Shown here: in pieces, positions 48,584 to 57,479 of the stretch | How the letters are laid out: each line of letters begins with the position of its first letter | Numbering within the stretch: the first letter of the stretch is position 1 | DNA from: Gnetum montanum | Taxonomy: Eukaryota > Streptophyta > Gnetopsida > Gnetales > Gnetaceae | Length of the DNA stretch: 64,000 nucleotides | Assembly (NCBI GenBank): GCA_015680685.1 | Contig: MNCI01005415.1 | Location: 407,631 to 471,630, forward strand | Direction: 5' to 3' | Notes under the pieces: generated by a model | Seen by the model: only the letters and a program-made list of their open reading frames with translations | Databases searched by the model: none | Told to the model about the DNA's origin: nothing | Program-made: the position numbers and the translations under genes

Positions 48584-49260
48584 CCCTTCAGTATTTGCTA
48601 ATGGTATGCATTAAGATTTTTGTAAACTCTCGATTAGTGACCTCAGCTTGACCATTGGCTTGGGGGTGATATGGTGTTGTGAGTTTATGTTGAACCCCCA
48701 AGCGCTACATCATCTTTTAGAAAGTGGCACCTATAAAATGAGTTCCATTATTAGAAATTAATGCATGAGGTACACCAAACCTATTTACAATATTTTATTG
48801 TACAAATTGAACAGTAGCAATGGATGTACAGTTAGTGACAACTATTACTTCTGCCCACATGGTACAATAGTTAACTATGACTATTATATTTACCTTTCCA
48901 TTTGATAAAGATGTGATGGGACCCATAAAGTAAATGCCCCAAATATCAAATGGTTTGAGAGGTTATATCCATTGTTTCGGTCTCTCGTTTTGATCTGTCA
49001 TTCTACCATCCCTTTAGCAATGATCACAAGCATAGATGAATTGATGTGCATCCCTGAAGATTTTTGGCCAATAATACCTTGCCATGATGAATTTTATGTC
49101 TATGCATATCCTAGCATAATGGCCCCTAGAAGGACCTTTGTGAGCATCCTAAAGAATGCACAATTGATCCATATCAGGGACACACCAACATACCAAGCCA
49201 TTGGAACAAACTTTGTAAATGTTTTCATTAATCTCCATGAAATGCTTGAATTGGTGAAGA
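48584..49260 (-). pseudogene. Element G integrase, C-terminus deleted
   Basis: Core segments match B (LGVQHKLT-like, NRFGVPHALISNNGTHF, IVSYCTMWAEVIVVT-like) and the zinc-binding part lies at ~49100-48970. The second catalytic site is NNG, as in B. The deletion at 48583 removes the end of the core and the C-terminal domain. Further stops occur. Confidence 0.8.
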
Positions 49261-49265
49261 AACTG

Positions 49266-49978
49266 TTATTTCTTACTAGTGTCTAGCCCTTGTAGCAGTT
49301 CTTGCTTAAGCAGATAAGTGAGGATGGTGTCATACCATTTTGGTTCATTGGGCATGTGTGCATTAATAGCACTTGCAAGGAGAGATTCATTAGGGAATTG
49401 ATTAGATAAAGGGCTTTCTTTCTCCTTGTCATCCAATATTAGTTGTGATAAGTGATCTATGACCACATTCTCCACACCTTTCCGATCTACCATTGTGAAA
49501 TTGAATGCTTGAAAAATCACAAGACACTATATAACATAGGGGCTCACCATTGTTTTTTTCATTAAAAATTTGATGGCACTATGATCTGTGTGCACTAACA
49601 CTTTGTTTCCAGGCACATAGTACCTGAATTTCTCTAAAGTGAACACCACTACCATCAAATCCTTTTCTATGGTGGTGTAGTTTAGTTGAGCACCTATGAT
49701 GCTCTAGCTTGCATAGTGAATGTAATATGGACATTTTTGATGGTCCATCTACATAAGCACTACGCACAAAGCATCATTGGATGCATTGATTATCACATGA
49801 AATGGTCTGGACCAATATGGAACTTGAAGAATAGGGGTTTCAACAAGCTTTTTCTTTAATTGTTGAAATGTTGCTTCACATGCAGGGGTTTAGAAAAATG
49901 ATGCATCCTTTTTTTTCAGTTATATCAATGGCTTGGAGATTTTGGAAAAACTTTTGATGAATTACTAGTAGTAGCCAG
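49266..49978 (-). pseudogene. Element G RNase H and 3' end of RT
   Basis: The open stretch 49520-49266 reads FNFTMVDRKGVENVVIDHLS, then QLILDDKEKESPLSNQFPNE, the end of RNase H and the linker to integrase. Bases 49770-49530 hold RNase H proper and 49978-49780 the RT connection. RT is cut at 49978 by element F and resumes at 62578. Confidence 0.82.
49974..49978. repeat. Target-site duplication of element F, left (GCCAG)
   Basis: GCCAG precedes the LTR start TGTAGTG at 49979 and follows the LTR end TTTCA at 62573-62577. The flanks on both sides belong to the same RT reading of G. Confidence 0.92.
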
Positions 49979-50586
49979 TGTAGTGAAAGAAAACATCGGT
50001 AGATGGAAAACGCTGAGGGGTTGTCAGCCAACCATAGTCTTGACCCCATCTCCATGGGAGGGCCATGCTGGATGGGGATGGAAATGGGGCATCCTGAATG
50101 GTTTGGTCGATCAGACAGGGACTTAATCAGTGTCTATATAACCTTTTGTAATGTGTTATTTGAAAGTGAGACTGATAATGGAAAGAAATACTTAAATGCA
50201 AAAGAAACAGAAAACAATGTAAAATGAAATGGTAAATAGGAGATAACGGAAAAGAAATGTGGTTAAGGAAGTGCACCACTTTGAAGCTATGACCTTGCTA
50301 TGTCAAGATGGATATAGTCAGTTGCATAGTGCTGGGAAGTGCAGAGATCCCAAGAGTAACCAAGACATGTAGAGAGGGATTGCTATATGCTTAAAGGAGG
50401 GTTTCATTAACAATGCAATGTTCCACCAAGGTGGTAGAAGAGAATAGAACAAGATGCCCTCTGATGATGCCAATTGTTTACAATGTTTAAATAGAGGGAT
50501 TACAATGCTTAAGGTTGCAGTGTCAGCCTTCTGCTTATGAGCCAACTAGACTATTAGTTAACCAGCTTGCCAAAAGAATAGACTTG

Positions 50587-50603
50587 GGAGGGGGGGGGGG
50601 GCN
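50587..50603. other. Poly-G run with one undetermined base
   Basis: A G run interrupted by one A, then C and N, replaces a ~172-base segment that the partner LTR has at 61643-61814. This is probably a sequencing or assembly break at a homopolymer, although a true deletion cannot be excluded. Confidence 0.7.
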
Positions 50604-50837
50604 TGAGCCTACCATGCCGTCATTACAAACCTACCATGCCATAATTGCGCTATCAGAGCAACGATGCGATTTGGTGAGGTGCATTGATGAAACGTAATGA
50701 CTTTGGCAAGTCTTTCCATGGTTTGTAGCATAGCATGCTTGCATAGTGTAGCATGCTAACATAGCGTAGCATCTTGTTACATGTCTTGTTGCGTGTGTAG
50801 GAACCCCTTGAAGTGTGCTATATGTTTGATGTATGTT

Positions 50838-50882
50838 TGCTACACTATGCTATGCTACATAGTGTAGCATAGCGTAGCGACT
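50838..50882. repeat. Inverted repeat in F 3' LTR
   Basis: GCTACACTATG and CATAGTGTAGC form 11-base perfect arms around a short loop, followed by further CATAGCGTAGC units. The matching place in the 5' LTR (62032-62076) has CTACGCTATGTAGCGTAG, also palindromic. Confidence 0.8.
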
Positions 50883-51199
50883 AGCCTTAGTTGCAAAAAG
50901 ACATTGTTAACCTGCAAAATTTGTCTTTTGCACTATGAAACTTGTAAACTTGCTAATCCCACCCTTTGAATCGCATTCTATCGTGTCCGTAGAATTGCTA
51001 TGACTCATTGTGCATTGTAGCTTATCATAGCATAGTAGCAAACATGACTTGATTTAGCCAAGTTTGCCACTTTCTGATAGAAGTAGACATTGCCAATGGA
51101 CTCGATGTTGGGCGAGGGGACTGGACATCCATCTTTCGCTATGCTATGCTATGCTGCCATAGCGTTGCATTGTGCTTCTACAAATGCCTTCTAAAGTTT

Positions 51200-51224
51200 G
51201 CTACGCTATGTGGCATAGCGTAGC
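51200..51224. repeat. Perfect 11-bp inverted repeat, 3-base loop, in F 3' LTR
   Basis: GCTACGCTATG, TGG, CATAGCGTAGC. The 5' LTR copy near 62403-62430 has CTACACTACGTGGCATAGCG, with a changed left arm. Confidence 0.85.
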
Positions 51225-51369
51225 GTAGCAAGAATCCTTAACTTAGAAAACTTGCTGAAGCAGACAGTTTGAAAATTAGAGCATCCATCTCTTGAAGAAC
51301 TACTGTAACACTATGTGAATTGCAAAGGCTTGGTAAAGAAATAATGTCTTTGAATTTTGGGCTGTTTCA

Positions 51370-51382
51370 TTGGCCCCTCTTT
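51370..51382 (-). other. Polypurine tract of element F
   Basis: The minus strand reads AAAGAGGGGCCAA directly before the LTR start TGAAACAG. It is nearly identical to that of D. Confidence 0.9.
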
Positions 51383-52370
51383 GTCGATGCCTGGAGGATG
51401 GCTTGAGGGATGTTGAAAAAGAAAACGAAACACCTCAGAAGACACGATGCTAACATTGCCACTCGGTGATTATCAGGACGTCGCTCGGTTGTGATTAAGA
51501 GTGTTGCATTGGTTTTTCAGAGGTTAAGGCATAGAGAAAAGATGATGTTTAGCAGAGTCCCTTGTCGGAGTGCTCATGAGGGACTCGTTCACATTTTCAT
51601 CTTTGACTGGTGTTGTTCTTCAACCTCTTGTAGGATAGGTGTTTTCTTTGTAGGATGAGTTGCGTTACATCCACGAAGGGTTTTAACCTACCTATAGATG
51701 CTTCCCATGTGGCAATCTATGTCACGCACATCATGGAATTTGCACTCTGAAGTTGTCAAGCTAGTCGAGACACTCACTTCGTGACGTCGTAGCGTTTGCT
51801 GTTGTGGAGAGACTTGCTTTTGGCTGCACCATGTAAGTGCAACGGAGAGCAAAAAAACCATGATGAGAAGTGAGGAAAGTAGTTCTTACTTACTTCAGAC
51901 ATTGTTGAAGCTCTTGGACACCCACATTGATGCATGGTGTCCAAAGTAGGAAGGCCATTAGTGGCCTTGGCAGTGTCGGCATGGAGGAACTGGCTTCGAA
52001 GGCCCTGGGAGTTACTGTGGGTGTAGATGCCTTGGCATCCCTGCCAAAGGAATCCACTCTTAGTTCAGCTATAGGATCAGCTACCACATAGCTCAACGTC
52101 ATATGAGCCTAGGTGTTGACAAGGAGCTGGAGTAACAATATTGTGGCTACGCCACAATACTACTAGAACTCCAACTATGAGAACTAGCCAAGAAAATACC
52201 GTCAGGGTGGTGGGTCATGGAGACTGTAAGTCTAGAGGGCTAGTGTAACATCATACAACATCTCCAAAGGGTTAGCATAATGCCAAGGGTGGTGGTGTCG
52301 CATGTGCTCCAAAGTGTATTCCCATTGCATTGTGAACTACGTTCTAGAGGTGCAACGTCCCACCCTTGCA
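51383..52370 (-). other. Element F 3' untranslated region
   Basis: No protein is recognised. A few further degenerate repeat units (GGTCTACCAAGACCTTAAAC near 52440-52460 and weaker ones) mark the end of the repeat tract. Confidence 0.6.
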
Positions 52371-52844
52371 TTAGCACCGTGCATGCTCGTTCGATGTGTA
52401 TTTGGCATAGATGCATGCTAGGGACATGATGCAAACCCAGTTTAAGGTCTTGGTAGACCATGTGCTGGTTTGGAGTCCCAGCAGACTACTATGATGGTTT
52501 AAGGTCCAGCAGACCGTACACCACAGTTTACCATTATAGCGGATGCGTCGTGCCAGTTTATAGTCATAGTGGACTAGCAATGCTAGTTTTATGTCGTAGT
52601 GGATGGTTGCCGCTAGTTTAACTCTATAGCAGACACTGCTCGATGTTGTTGCCAGTTTATCATCGTAGCGGATAGTTGCCACCAGTTTAACATTGTAGTA
52701 GATGCTGCTCGATGTTGTTTCCCATTTATCATTGTAGTGGATGGTGCTTGATGCTGGAATTTCCAGTTTAATGTCGTAGTGGACATTTCTTGATGTTGTC
52801 ATCGCTAGTTTAACATCATAGCGGATGTTGCTTGATGTGGCCAT
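52371..52844 (-). CDS. Post-pol ORF of element F encoding a KLA decapeptide-repeat protein
   Basis: The pol frame stops at TGA (52850-52848). Three bases later, in the same frame, ATG (52844-52842) opens 157 codons without a stop. Nine or so units have the core (R/H/Y)Y(D/N)xKL(A), for example NIRYDVKLA, NVHYDIKLE, TIHYDIKLA, LVHYDYKLA. Consecutive KL (or KW) pairs are 10, 13 or 14 residues apart. The last ~50 codons lose the repeat, and DNA units continue there in another frame. D has homologous units. No known domain is recognised. It may be a translated minisatellite or an additional element protein. Confidence 0.5.
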   Translation of the reverse strand: MATSSNIRYDVKLAMTTSRNVHYDIKLEIPASSTIHYNDKWETTSSSIYYNVKLVATIRYDDKLATTSSSVCYRVKLAATIHYDIKLALLVHYDYKLARRIRYNGKLWCTVCWTLNHHSSLLGLQTSTWSTKTLNWVCIMSLACIYAKYTSNEHARC

Positions 52845-52847
52845 AGT

Positions 52848-53950
52848 TCAGATGTAGTACGGATTGAGGTATGAGTGATTCATTGTGTTGGCGAACTCGT
52901 TGCCATCCATGTTCATCAGTTTGAAGGCTCCATTCCCAAAGGCTTTGGTGACCATGTAAGGACCTTCCCAATTGGCTGATAATTTGATCACATGCTCATA
53001 GAAGGCCTTGAGAATGAGGTGTTCCTTCTACAATGGACGTCGATGCAGGTCTACATGGTGCTTTTTCTGTTGCTTGCTCTGGTATTGCTCTATGTGGCTC
53101 AGCATCTGCACACGCTCCTCCTCCATTGAGTCAAGGTCGATGGTTCATGACTCATTATTTTGGGCTTCACTCACGACATCTACGAGGATAATCCAGAGTG
53201 ATGGTACCTATAGCTCAGGAGCCAACACAGCTTTAGATCTGTAAACAAGGTTGTAAGGAGTCTTACTTGTCATCGTTCTGCAGGTTGTTATGTAGGCCTA
53301 GAGAACATAGAGGATTTGCTCATGCCACCACCTCTTGATGTTGCCCAGCATCCTCTTCAGCAAGTTGATGATGGACTTATTTGTAACCTCTCCCTGTTCA
53401 TTCACCCGCGGATAATATGGGGAGAAAAATGATTTCTTAATGCCTAGATTGCTACAGAAATTTCAGGTTTCTGTACTACTAATCTATGGCCCATTTTCAG
53501 TCACAATAGTCATTGGAAGCCTAAACCTTGTTATGATGTTATTGAGGATGAAATGGCAGATTTGCTAAGATGTCCTCGTCCTCAAGGGAATAGCTTCCAC
53601 CCACTTAGTAAAATACTTAGTTGTAGTGATAATAAAGCTATGCCCTACGGAGGACTTAGGCGTGATGGGTCCTATGAGGTCTAGTCCCCATCGTTGGAAA
53701 GGCCATGTGATTTATGTTGGATGAAGGTCTGTAGGTGAGACGTGTATGAGATTTTTGTATCTCTGGCATGTGTCGCATGTCTTGACCTTCGACAGGCAGT
53801 CGTGCTCCATGTAAGGCCAATAGTACCCTAGGTGTCTGATTTTTGCAGCCATATCCCTAGGTGCTATGTGACCGCCACATAGCCCCTCATGCACTTCATT
53901 AACTACCTTCTATGCCTGTTCCCCACCCATGGATGCCAGAAAGATCCCGT
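52848..53950 (-). pseudogene. Element F integrase, decayed
   Basis: The zinc-binding part (53894-53712) reads HEGLCGGHIAPRDM, KIRHLGYYWPYM and KVKTCDTCQRYKN. The core follows with WGLDLIGPITPKSS, FTKWVEAIPL and a TENGP segment where the second Asp of DNG is Glu. Then come SPYYPRVNEQGEVTNK and the C-terminal GAFKLMNMDGNEFAN, MNHSYLNPYYI to the TGA at 52850. There are a few stops and one shift. It matches D's integrase throughout. Confidence 0.88.
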
Positions 53951-54023
53951 TGTAAGAACGTCCACATAGGACGTCATTTTCCATGAGCGTATATTTCCAG
54001 GTGCTCTTTCAGATCGCATCTCT

Positions 54024-54510
54024 CTAAGTAGATGTCAGTCCATTTGGGGGTTTTCTGTGTTGCAAGTAGGCTTTAATGTTGGCATACCACTCTTGGGTAT
54101 CTGCAGCACTGACAGAGGTCATGTGTCTGGCCTGAGTCATAGGCTTGATACATTTGTCAATCGAAGTTGGAAAACTTGCAAATGAGTGTGGTGGAATGTT
54201 TAATGCAAGGGTTGCTAAGGCATCTACCACAGTTTTTTCGTTGCATGGAATGTATTGTACATCGATGGTTGTAAATTTCTTAAGAAGGTTTTTTTCTAGG
54301 TCATAGTAGAATTGTAGGTGCATAGCTTTGCAGACATAGACCCTAGTGATTTGATTCACAACTAGTTGTGAGTCACCATGGATTGCCAAGTTTTGTATGG
54401 ATAGCGTTTGGGTAGCAGAGAGGCCTCTGAGTAGCCCCTCATACTCTGCCATATTGTTGGTGCATGGGAATGCAAAATGATAAGCAAACAAGTTTTCCTC
54501 TCCACTTCAA
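54024..54510 (-). pseudogene. Element F second RNase H, N-terminal half lost
   Basis: The open stretch reads FAYHFAFPCTNNMAEYEGLL, then IHGDSQLVVNQITRVYV, then IDVQYIPCNEKTVVDALATL. The Glu and second Asp of the RNase H site remain, but the FDGAS strand with the first Asp seen in D (25593-25610) is absent. The frame joins directly to the first RNase H at a 15-base direct repeat (54495-54509 and 54559-54573). The C-terminal part is a linker toward integrase. Confidence 0.85.
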
Positions 54511-55870
54511 AATAGGTAATGCCTCCACTGTTTTAGTGTGAACACTAAGGGAAGGCAATTCCTCTCCACTTCATTGTATTTCGCCTCATGCACTATTAGT
54601 ACATGACTTAGGTAGTACATCGGTATCTTAGACCCTTCATTCCATTTCTAACATAGCAATGTTGTGATGGATGTGTCGGAGGTGGTAAGGTATATGAAGA
54701 AAGGCTTGTCCCTTTGTGGTGGGTGCACCATCGGGAGGTGTGAGAGCTCTTCCTTCAAGTCATTGAAGGCTTGTTGACATTGGGTTGTCCATTCGAAGTC
54801 AACCAACTTCTTTAGAAGATGTTGCATGGGATGTAACTTGTCATTCAACTTTGCTATAAACCTTCGGATAAATTGTACCCTACCCTGCAACCCACATAGC
54901 TCTTTGAGATTTGTAGGAGGTTCCAGGTTGATGATGGCCTTGACTTTGTTAGGGTCCAGCCTTATTTTAGCCTCTGATACCACGAATCCTAACATGCATC
55001 TAGTTTTCACACCGAAGACACACTTCTTAGGATTAAGGCGTAAGTCATGCATTTGAAAATACTTGAGGACTACTCCTAGATCATGTGGATGATCAGCTGC
55101 CTCTTTGGACTTAACCGCTATATTGTCCATGTAGTCATTTAGTATTTCTAGGATATAATTGCTGAAGATGTAAGTCATGGCTCGCTGGTAGGTTGCTCCA
55201 GCTTTCTTGAGCCCAAAGGACATCATGGTGTAACAGAATTTCCCCCATGGGGTCATGAAGGTGGTCATTAGCTGATGCTCTGGGTTGATGCAAATTTGGT
55301 TGTAGCCTGAAAAGCCATCCATGAAGGATAACAAAGCATGACTAGCCATAGTGTCGATGAGCTGATCGATGCTAGGAAGTGAGAGGTCTTCTTCGCTTTG
55401 TTCAGATCCCAGAAGTCTATGCAGATTCATATTCCTCCCGTTTCCTTGGAAACTATGATGATGTTGGACACCCATTCCAAATAGTCAACTACACAGATGA
55501 AACCAGCTTGATATAGCTTAGTGATTTCATCCTTTACAACTAGTGCGATTTCTGGTTTGACTTTGCGACCCTTCTACTTGACTGCCTTCATGTGCAGGTC
55601 CCAGACGATGTTGTACTGTATCAGCCATGGGCCTATGTCTAGCATGTCACTGTAGGACCATGTGAAGACTTTAATGTTGTCTTGCATAATTTTGGCCACT
55701 CTTTCATTAGTTTGTTCATCTAAGAGGGATCTAAGCTTTAATGTTCTTACTTTTCCCTTGGATGTGGTCATAGGCATCTTGATGAGAGGGTCTTCAGTTA
55801 CGTCCCTGACCTCCAAATCTAGGGTTTGGACTAGATGCTCAAGCCATTCTAGGGATGCCCCTAAAGACAC
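54511..55870 (-). pseudogene. Element F reverse transcriptase and first RNase H
   Basis: The N-terminal RT region (55870-55574) reads VRTLKLRSLLDEQTNERVAK and FTWSYSDMLDI. The palm (55390-54648) reads LSLPSIDQLIDTMASH, FMDGFSGYNQICI, TPWGKFCYTMMSFGLKKAGA, and YMDNIAVKS, with the YxDD box altered to YMDN. The thumb is DPNKVKAIINLEPPTNLKEL. A frameshift near 55395 separates IDFWDLNKA from the palm. First RNase H pieces (MYYLSHVLIVHEAKYNE) lie at 54640-54520. The enzyme would be inactive. Confidence 0.9.
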
Positions 55871-55989
55871 TATGGTGCAAGTTGTGGTTGACCCCTAGTC
55901 GATTAGGTCTGGGTTCAATTGTCTCACGAGCTTGTTGTGTGAACCTGCTAGGGATAAAGGTCTAGAGAGATCGTGATGGATTTCCATTT

Positions 55990-56569
55990 CTAGTTAACCT
56001 GTAAAAAGATGAGATAAAAGCCTAGTTGAGAGGCATCTATTGCTAGTAATTATGTGTAGTGAAAATTTGCGAAGAAATGCCGAAATGCATGATGTAGAGA
56101 TTGAAATTTTTTCCAGTTTAAAGTCATGGTAGACCATTATGTCATGGAGATGCAAAGATGCCAAAATAGGAAATGTAAAACTATCGATGCAAAAATGTAA
56201 GATTGCTAGTTTAGTATCATTACAAACTATGAACATGTATCAAATCAAAACATGCTAATTTTAGGATCTTTTCAGACCGTTAACGAGGATGTGATGCTAC
56301 ACTAGAAAAGATACTAGTTTAAGCTCTTTTTGGACTAGTGAAAATTCAATTATGCTACAGTTGCTAGTTTAAGGTCTTTGTGGACCATGATAACTAGAAA
56401 TGCATTATTTTTTCATTTTTTTGGGAAAGCAAAGCATGTCAAGGTTTTAATGCTAATAGTGTTATGATGTCGTGGAGAGTGTGCTATGTTGTATGCCACA
56501 CTCCAGATTAAATTAAGAGAGAAGATAACAAGTGGGCAGGAAGTAGTAGGGTTGCTACGCTATGCATAG
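55990..56569 (-). repeat. Non-coding spacer between protease and RT of F, with KLA-type repeat copies
   Basis: At 56111-56392 five spaced copies of the post-pol repeat unit occur in the same orientation: GGTCTACCATGACTTTAAAC, then further units ending AAACTAGC. Translated, they give MVYHDFKLE, VCNDTKLA and MVHKDLKLA, 20-25 residues apart. A palindromic GCTACGCTATGCATAGC lies at 56553-56569. Tat elements do not normally carry this tract between protease and RT. Confidence 0.65.
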
Positions 56570-57409
56570 CTACCTCTTGACCCACCATGGGTTGATTGGA
56601 ATGTAAGGCTGGGGTGTTTCGTTGGGGCCCTCATTCACATCATTGTCCCCTGCTTGGAAAGGAAATTCAACCCATGTGTTTTTGACTTGGAGGTTGGCTT
56701 GCTGAGCTGGTTCTCCAGTTGGATGGTTAATGTATGTGTGAGCAAGGGCTTCATTCTCAGAGGTTGTGACTTCTGAGCCCTGCTCCATGCCTATGTTGCT
56801 AATTGCTTGTGTTGTTACTTCATCACCATGGATCACCACCTCCCTGCCTACATATGATAAGTGGATTTCCTGGTGTATAGGTGAGGAGACAATCCTAAGT
56901 TTCACCAATCATGATCTCCCCAAGATCAAGTTAAACCTGGGCATTTCCTTGACTATGATGACTGTTGCATCTGTGGGGAACTGGTCCCCTGCTATGAAGT
57001 CTATGTGAATTGTGCCCTTCACGAAGATGCATGCCCCATTGAAGGACCTCAAAAATGACATTGTTGTGGGTTTGATCTTGTTGACCAAACCCAACTTATC
57101 TACAATAGGGAAGGGGATGACGTTCATGGTAGCTCCATCATCAACTTGTAGCCTTCGGATCCAGTGTTGGCCTACCCAAATTGTGATGAAGAGAGGCACC
57201 GTAGTCACCTGAACCCCTTTAAGATCTTCCCTAATAGCATCATCACTGAAAGTCAATTGGGATGGCGTAGGCTCCATGGGTACAAAGGGAAGCATGATCG
57301 AGTGGATTGCTTCCTCTTCTTCTGGCATGTCTTCATTGACTGGAACCACCATCAACATACAGATTAGAGCCTTGTAGTGGGGTACAGATGTGATGATTAG
57401 GTCGTACAA
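56570..57409 (-). pseudogene. Element F protease and downstream linker
   Basis: The 166-codon open part reads VTTVPLFITIWVGQHWIRRL, then QVDDGATMNVIPFPIVDKL, and ends EMPRFNLILGRS. The catalytic motif is D-D-G-A. A TGA follows GRS at 56909 in place of the usual Trp, and the same frame continues VKLRIVSSPIHQEIHLSYVG, then a 112-codon linker rich in Glu, Pro and Gln. The layout (active-site loop to ILGR end, ~100 residues) fits a retropepsin. The linker runs into the repeat spacer. Confidence 0.85.
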
Positions 57410-57479
57410 GCTTAGTGTAGAATTTTTCTTCTTTAGAGCTTGCTTGACTTGGGTTAGGGCATCCAGAAGGTCTTGGCTA

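Larger units (their letters stand above)
49979..51369 (-). mobile_element. Element F 3' LTR (1391 bp), lacking the TATA segment
   Basis: It begins (minus) TGAAACAGCCC at 51369 and ends CACTACA at 49979. Compared with the 5' LTR it lacks about 170 bases around the TATA box; the missing part coincides with a G run and an N (50587-50603). Hairpin-forming CTACGCTATG repeats lie at 50740-51230. Confidence 0.9.

Noticed and set aside
55994-56236. 80-codon minus frame in the protease-RT spacer as a separate gene
   Set aside because: It has no domain; its only notable content is two KLA-type repeat units already described.
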